Source of the DNA: Phocaeicola_A sp045647865
GTDB lineage: Bacteria > Bacteroidota > Bacteroidia > Bacteroidales > Bacteroidaceae
Direction of reading: 5' to 3'
Assembly: GCA_045647865.1 (NCBI GenBank)
Contig: JAZRMW010000002.1
Span: forward strand, 62,001 to 126,000
DNA: 64,000 bases
In this document: positions 59,907 through 64,000 of the stretch, one piece after another
Layout of the letters: each line of letters starts with the position of its first letter
Position numbering within the stretch: the first letter of the stretch is position 1
Notes under the pieces: model-generated
Seen by the model: the letters and a program-made list of their open reading frames with translations, nothing else
The model's database searches: none
What the model was told of the DNA's origin: nothing
Made by a program: the position numbers and the translations under genes

Positions 59907-61967
59907 ATGATTTCAGTAGAACACTTACAAGTTGAGTTTGCCGCGAAGCCATTGTTTGCTGATGTGACATTCGTCATCAACAAGAAGGATCGCATTGCCT
60001 TGGTGGGTAAGAACGGAGCCGGCAAGAGTACATTGTTGAAAATCCTGGCCGGATTGCAGCCTCCTACAGCGGGTAATGTGGCTATACCGAAGGATATTTC
60101 GGTGGGATACTTGCCCCAGGTGATGGTACTCAGTGATTCGCGTACGGTGATGGAGGAGGCCGAGCAGGCATTCGATCACATCAGTGAATTGCAGGAGAGC
60201 ATCGAACAGATGAACAACCAATTGGCCGAGCGCACCGACTATGAGAGTGAAGAATACCACGCTCTGATAGAGAAGTTCACCCATGCCAATGAGCATTATC
60301 AGATGATGGGTGGCAACAATTACCACGCCGAGATTGAACGAACCCTGCAGGGCTTGGGATTTTCCCGTTCGGATTTCGACCGTCCGACGTCTGAGTTCTC
60401 AGGTGGATGGCGTATGCGTATCGAGTTGGCCAAACTGCTGCTCCGTCGTCCGGATGTACTTCTGCTGGATGAGCCGACCAACCACCTCGATATTGAGAGT
60501 ATCCAGTGGTTGGAGAATTTTCTCGCCACACGGTGCAATGCCGTAGTGTTGGTGAGTCACGACCGTGCCTTTATTAATCATGTAACTACCCGTACGATTG
60601 AAATCTCTTGCGGGCGCATCTATGACTATCGTGTAAAGTACGACGAGTTCATGCAATTGCGTGCCGAACGTCGCGAACAACAACTCCGTGCCTACGAGAA
60701 CCAACAGAAGGAGATTCAGGAGACAAAAGACTTTATCGAGCGGTTCCGCTATAAACCTACCAAAGCTGTGCAGGTGCAGAGCCGAATCAAGCAGCTCGAG
60801 AAGATTATCCCCATCGACGTGGACGAGGTGGACAACGCTTCTCTGCGCTTGAAATTTCCTCCTGCCCAACGCAGTGGTGACTATCCGGTCATTTGTGAAG
60901 AGGTGGGGAAAACCTATTATTCTTTTAAGAAGTGTAGGAGTGTAGGAGGTAGTAGTGAAGACAATAGTATAGCAAAGCAATCGTCTGCACTCCTAAGCGA
61001 AGCGTCACTCATGCACTCTTACACTCCTAAAGAAGAAAGACCCGTCTTCTCCCACGTCAACCTCACCATCAAGCGGGGCGAGAAGGTGGCTTTCGTAGGG
61101 AAGAACGGTGAGGGAAAGTCAACCCTTGTGAAATGTATCATGGGCGAGATACCTTTTGACGGACACTTGAAGATCGGACACAATATACAGATAGGTTATT
61201 TTGCACAAAACCAAGCCCAATTGTTGGATGAAAACTTGACCGTGTTCGACACGATTGACCGTGTGGCCGTGGGTGATATCCGTACACGCATCAAAGATAT
61301 CCTCGGGGCGTTCATGTTCGGTGGTGAAGCCATAGAGAAGAAGGTGAAGGTGCTTTCCGGTGGTGAACGTAGTCGGTTGGCCATGATTCGCCTGTTGCTT
61401 GAGCCGGTCAATCTGCTGATTCTCGATGAGCCGACCAACCACTTGGATATGCGTTCGAAGGATGTGTTGAAGGAAGCCATCCGCGAGTTTGACGGTACGG
61501 TCATCGTGGTCAGCCACGACCGTGAATTCCTCGACGGTCTTGTCACCAAGGTGTATGAGTTTGGTGGCGGACAGGTACGCGAACATTTGGGTGGCATCTA
61601 TGATTTCCTTCAGAAAAAACGTATTGACTCACTCGACAAACTTTCCTCACCTGCCCTTTCTTCTTCCCCAACGGGAGAAAAAAAACTTTCAGACACGGTA
61701 GAAATTTCGATTTCGAAACTCTCCTACGAACAACAGAAAGAACAACAGAAACTCATTCGTCGTTTGGAGAAATCGGTAGCCGATTGCGAAGCCCGGATTG
61801 AAAAACTGGAGACCGATATTGCGGCCCTTGAAGAGCAGATGGCCACCCCAGAAGGTGCAGCCGACATGAGTCTTTACGAAAAGCATACAGCCCTCAAAAA
61901 GCAACTCGATACCGTGGTGGAGGAGTGGGAAACCACTTCGATGGAGTTGGAAGAGGCTATGGGGTGA
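59907..61967 (+). CDS. ABC-F ribosome-associated ATPase with in-frame repeat insertion
   Basis: ABC-F proteins have two ABC domains and no membrane part, and act on the ribosome exit site. The first domain has ALVGKNGAGKST (about 31-42), EFSGGWRMRIELA and VLLLDEPTNHLD. The second has AFVGKNGEGKST (about 394-405), VLSGGERSRLAM and LLILDEPTNHLD. The interdomain linker lies at about 240-310. A coiled-coil C-terminus (about 590-680) follows a Ser/Pro-rich linker. Residues about 341-375 of the second domain are foreign: they are encoded by a 95-bp inverted-repeat segment (60935-61029) that keeps the frame. It lies between beta strands in a surface loop, so function may be kept. An Uup- or EttA-like role is inferred. 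Confidence 0.92.
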   Translation: MISVEHLQVEFAAKPLFADVTFVINKKDRIALVGKNGAGKSTLLKILAGLQPPTAGNVAIPKDISVGYLPQVMVLSDSRTVMEEAEQAFDHISELQESIEQMNNQLAERTDYESEEYHALIEKFTHANEHYQMMGGNNYHAEIERTLQGLGFSRSDFDRPTSEFSGGWRMRIELAKLLLRRPDVLLLDEPTNHLDIESIQWLENFLATRCNAVVLVSHDRAFINHVTTRTIEISCGRIYDYRVKYDEFMQLRAERREQQLRAYENQQKEIQETKDFIERFRYKPTKAVQVQSRIKQLEKIIPIDVDEVDNASLRLKFPPAQRSGDYPVICEEVGKTYYSFKKCRSVGGSSEDNSIAKQSSALLSEASLMHSYTPKEERPVFSHVNLTIKRGEKVAFVGKNGEGKSTLVKCIMGEIPFDGHLKIGHNIQIGYFAQNQAQLLDENLTVFDTIDRVAVGDIRTRIKDILGAFMFGGEAIEKKVKVLSGGERSRLAMIRLLLEPVNLLILDEPTNHLDMRSKDVLKEAIREFDGTVIVVSHDREFLDGLVTKVYEFGGGQVREHLGGIYDFLQKKRIDSLDKLSSPALSSSPTGEKKLSDTVEISISKLSYEQQKEQQKLIRRLEKSVADCEARIEKLETDIAALEEQMATPEGAADMSLYEKHTALKKQLDTVVEEWETTSMELEEAMG
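60935..61029. repeat. TAGGAGTGTAGGAG inverted-repeat insertion inside the ABC-F gene
   Basis: Arms 60935-60948 and 61016-61029 are inverted copies with one mismatch over 14 nt. The word AGGAGTGTAGGAG is itself internally repeated. The segment is translated in frame as a low-complexity Ser-rich loop. Confidence 0.75.
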
Positions 61968-61970
61968 GTT

Positions 61971-63119
61971 ATGGATTCAAACCTCATGAATACCATTCTT
62001 TTAGCTTTCGATTCCTTCAAAGGGTCGCTTACTTCGCGCGAGGTAGCCGATGCTTTTGAGGAGGGGGTACGCTCCGTTGCGCCTGACTGTATAATACATA
62101 AGGTCTGTCTAGCCGATGGTGGAGAAGGGACAGCCGAAGCGTTGGTCAGTACCCTCGGTGGTGAATGGGTGGAAGTAGAGGTGCTCGATCCGCTGATGCG
62201 TCCCATACGTGCCCGCTATGGAGTGGTTGACGATGGAGATACGGCCATCATCGAAATGGCTGAGGCCAGTGGACTTACCCTGTTGGCAGAAGAAGAGCGA
62301 AATCCATTAAAGACCTCTACGTATGGCACTGGTCAACTGATAGCTGACGCCCTTGCACGCGGATGTCGCAAAATTCTCGTTGGCATAGGGGGAAGTGCTA
62401 CGAACGATGCCGGCACAGGGATGCTCAGTGCCCTTGGGTTTCGCTTTCTTGATGCCGAAGGGCATCTTCTTGACGGGTGTGGTGAATCCCTTGAGCGGGT
62501 CGCAACGATAGATTCTTCCCTTATTCTTTCCGAACTTAAATCTGTTGACATGCGTGTGGCTTGCGACGTTACCAACCCCTTTTGTGGTCCTCAAGGTGCC
62601 GCTTACGTTTTTGCTCCTCAGAAAGGAGCCGACCGCCAGATGGTCGAGCGTCTTGATAAGGGGATGTGTCATTTTGCAGAAATCATCAAGCAATATAACA
62701 AGGTGGATGTGACCGACCTTCCCGGTGCGGGTGCTGCCGGTGGTTTGGGCGGAGCCTTTAGTGCCTTGTTGGGCGCTCAACTTTGTCAAGGGGTAGAGTT
62801 GGTGCTCGACGCCCTTCATTTCGAAGAACTCCTCAAAGGATGCGATCTTGTGGTGACGGGCGAAGGGTGTATCGACCGTCAGACACTGATGGGCAAAGCC
62901 CCTATGGGGATACTGAAAGCCGCCACCCGACGAGGCATCCCCGTCATCGCCATCGGTGGTTCGGTCGAACGATCTCCTGAGTTGGAGCATAGCGGCTTCT
63001 TCTCCATCCTCTCCATCAACGAAGAGGGTCTTCCGCTTCATCTTGCTATGCGTCCTGAGGTGGCTAAAGAGCATGTACGGCAAATAGGAACAAGAGTAGG
63101 TCACTATTCAGAGATATAA
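61971..63119 (+). CDS. Glycerate kinase
   Basis: The enzyme phosphorylates glycerate to 2- or 3-phosphoglycerate. The 382-residue protein (alternative ATG at 61986, MNTILLAFDSFKGSLTS) shows the GlxK/GarK family opening DSFKGSLTSREVADAFEEG. Further on are LADGGEGTAEALV, KILVGIGGSATNDAGTGML (nucleotide and substrate loop), VACDVTNPF, GAGAAGGLGGAFSA and LVVTGEGCIDRQTLMGKAP. It starts 3 bp after the ABC-F stop, so the two are co-transcribed. A glycan or serine/glyoxylate catabolic role is possible; neighbours do not decide. Confidence 0.95.
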   Translation: MDSNLMNTILLAFDSFKGSLTSREVADAFEEGVRSVAPDCIIHKVCLADGGEGTAEALVSTLGGEWVEVEVLDPLMRPIRARYGVVDDGDTAIIEMAEASGLTLLAEEERNPLKTSTYGTGQLIADALARGCRKILVGIGGSATNDAGTGMLSALGFRFLDAEGHLLDGCGESLERVATIDSSLILSELKSVDMRVACDVTNPFCGPQGAAYVFAPQKGADRQMVERLDKGMCHFAEIIKQYNKVDVTDLPGAGAAGGLGGAFSALLGAQLCQGVELVLDALHFEELLKGCDLVVTGEGCIDRQTLMGKAPMGILKAATRRGIPVIAIGGSVERSPELEHSGFFSILSINEEGLPLHLAMRPEVAKEHVRQIGTRVGHYSEI

Positions 63120-63129
63120 GAAACGCGAA

Positions 63130-63250
63130 GACGCAGAGACGCAGAGTTTTTATCTAATCTAAGAGAGGAAACAAGAGACTTGGAGGAGTTCTACCATTTG
63201 CGCGTTTGTTCCCTCAAAAGAAAGGAAGACAACTCTGTGCCTCTGCGTTC
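63130..63250. repeat. Dispersed GACGCAGAGACGCAGAG hairpin
   Basis: Arms 63130-63148 (GACGCAGAGACGCAGAGTT) and 63231-63250 are inverted and imperfect. The arms show a short direct periodicity related to the GACGCGGAT elements. It fills much of the gap after the glycerate kinase gene. Confidence 0.6.
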
Positions 63251-63309
63251 AAAAAACGTTTCGCTGAATTCTAACAAAGGTCGGTGAAATGATTAAAAAA
63301 TGATAATCC

Positions 63310-63341
63310 TTTGTCTTTTTGCTCCAGAATTCTTATTTTTG
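63310..63341 (+). promoter_or_regulatory. Promoter of the 58-residue protein gene
   Basis: TTTG (63310-63313), 20 bp, TATTTTTG (63334-63341): full consensus, 36 bp before the ATG. Confidence 0.82.
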
Positions 63342-63377
63342 CGTTGTAATTATTAACCCTTTAATCAGATAAGAATT

Positions 63378-63554
63378 ATGGATACAGTAGAAATCGTATT
63401 GGCAAAGATGAAGGAGTTGGGTACTCCCGTGAATGCTACCACCTTGGCAAAGGAAACAGGCCTTGATAAGAAAGAAGTGGATAAGGCTATGGCAACGTTG
63501 AAGAAAGAAGAGAAAATCTTTTCACCTGTGCGTTGCAAATGGCAGGCGTGTTAG
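63378..63554 (+). CDS. Small winged-helix-like protein (58 aa)
   Basis: ATG 63378 to TAG 63554 encodes 58 residues: MDTVEIVLAKMKELGTPVN, then ATTLAKETGLDKKEVDKAM and a basic end with FSPVRCKWQAC. The helix-turn-helix order (LAKETGLDKKEVDKAMATLKK) followed by a beta-like wing (EEKIFSPVRCKW) looks like a minimal winged-helix DNA-binding domain. A perfect promoter and clean frame make expression likely. It could be a transcription regulator or a MarR/IclR-like fold without a sensor; no named family is assigned. Confidence 0.75.
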   Translation: MDTVEIVLAKMKELGTPVNATTLAKETGLDKKEVDKAMATLKKEEKIFSPVRCKWQAC

Positions 63555-63559
63555 TTGTT

Positions 63560-63626
63560 AGCTATTAGTTACTAGCTACTAGTTACGAGTGCTTTTCTTG
63601 TCACTTGTAGCTAGTAACTATTAGCT
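63560..63626. repeat. Inverted repeat of AGCTATTAGTTACTAGCTAC
   Basis: Arms 63560-63579 and 63607-63626 are inverted copies with one mismatch. The arms are rich in TAGCTA and TAGTTA words. It lies between two convergent genes and has no long T run. Confidence 0.75.
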
Positions 63627-64000
63627 CATCTCTGAATATTTATTCTTCCTTCTACCGCACCATACGGTGCACCGATGTGTCCACCGAGAACTTCCTTGAT
63701 ATAGGTGGACAATATATGTACGTCCAACATCAGATTATCGCCTTTAAGAGTTGTGTGGCGGAAGATTCCATCGCTACCCAGTTTCTTCAGTTGGAAATCA
63801 AAGCTCGCGAGAGTGTATATTTTTTCGGAATCAATAGGCTCGTATTCCCCGTTCACCTTATTCCTTATATATATATGGCTCACGCGGCGCGGTACATCGG
63901 CTACGTGGGAGAACAATCCTTTTTCATCCATCACTACGGGAGAAGGGAATGTTGTATCCACTTTGAATCGGATACCACTTACTTGCATGAAACTTCCGTT
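63626..64000 (-). CDS. 5'-nucleotidase C-terminal domain protein, truncated by window edge
   Basis: The frame is open from the right edge of the window to TGA/TAA at 63626; only the last 125 residues are seen. FMQVSGIRFKVDTTFPSPV, then YEPIDSEKIYTLASFDFQLKKLGSDG and MLDVHILSTYIKEVLGG match the C-terminal substrate-binding domain of UshA-type 5'-nucleotidases. In many Bacteroidales this domain is encoded separately from the metallophosphoesterase domain; which case applies here cannot be seen. Likely periplasmic or surface nucleotide salvage. Confidence 0.8.
   Translation of the reverse strand, partial: NGSFMQVSGIRFKVDTTFPSPVVMDEKGLFSHVADVPRRVSHIYIRNKVNGEYEPIDSEKIYTLASFDFQLKKLGSDGIFRHTTLKGDNLMLDVHILSTYIKEVLGGHIGAPYGAVEGRINIQR

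Overview
The window is a chromosomal stretch of a Bacteroidales bacterium, most likely a gut Prevotellaceae or Bacteroidaceae member. Three things support this. Many genes are preceded by the Bacteroidetes promoter pattern TTTG-N18/20-TAnnTTTG with no Shine-Dalgarno sequence. Several secreted proteins end in type IX secretion (T9SS)-like sorting tails. The gene content includes RprX/RprY, an EF-G2 paralogue, a DPP III lipoprotein, an Lnb-type DUF4105 protein and pectin-degrading enzymes. I see no rRNA, prophage, integrase or CRISPR. The genus cannot be fixed from the sequence alone.

Layout. 1-7.7 kb: a truncated SIMPL protein, then an envelope operon (small ORF, Lnb-like protein, degenerate alkaline-phosphatase-fold protein, secA) and a hypothetical gene. 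7.9-8.0 kb: tRNA-Leu(CAA). 8.4-24.8 kb: a 2048-residue multi-Ig surface protein, then a probable four-gene operon with two secreted adhesin-like proteins, a GH140-like enzyme and a PL10-GH43-GH43 pectinase. 24.9-27.5 kb: an amino-acid-type ABC importer with a binding-domain/permease fusion, an ATPase carrying a degenerate RsbW-like tail, and a STAS protein. 27.6-36 kb: hemW, EF-G2 with altered catalytic motifs, rprXY, a 57-residue membrane protein, a MarR regulator and rpsF-rpsR-rplI. 36.4-42.7 kb (minus): zinc metallopeptidase, fur-purA, AlkD-like protein, DPP III and an AraC-type regulator with an AT-hook tail.

42.9-49.9 kb (minus) is the leucine operon leuA-(DUF559)-leuC-leuD-leuA2/cimA-leuB. 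Its leader encodes a 29-residue peptide packed with Ile/Leu codons, followed by a terminator and an exactly complementary antiterminator strand, so it reads as a classical attenuator. Between leuA and leuC sits a 520-bp cassette: a DUF559 endonuclease gene flanked by 53-nt inverted repeats. One repeat is translated as a new N-terminus of LeuC, and the endonuclease stop codon overlaps the leuC start (TAATG). I regard this cassette as the most unusual structure here.

50-54 kb: a rhamnogalacturonan pair (PL11 lyase plus SGNH esterase) and a 22-bp-phased array of GGAAAC/GTTTCC dyads. 54-64 kb: a T9SS cargo protein with a structured noncoding RNA upstream, dusB plus a polysaccharide deacetylase, a U32 family protein, a small RNA candidate, an ABC-F ATPase with a repeat inserted in its reading frame, glycerate kinase, a 58-residue winged-helix-like protein, and the end of a 5'-nucleotidase. 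A family of dispersed hairpins built from GACGCGGAT-type words lies in at least five intergenic gaps.

Together the genes describe a saccharolytic, envelope-rich anaerobe with two separate pectin modules, branched-chain amino acid synthesis under attenuation control, and regulation through RprXY, MarR, Fur and AraC proteins.
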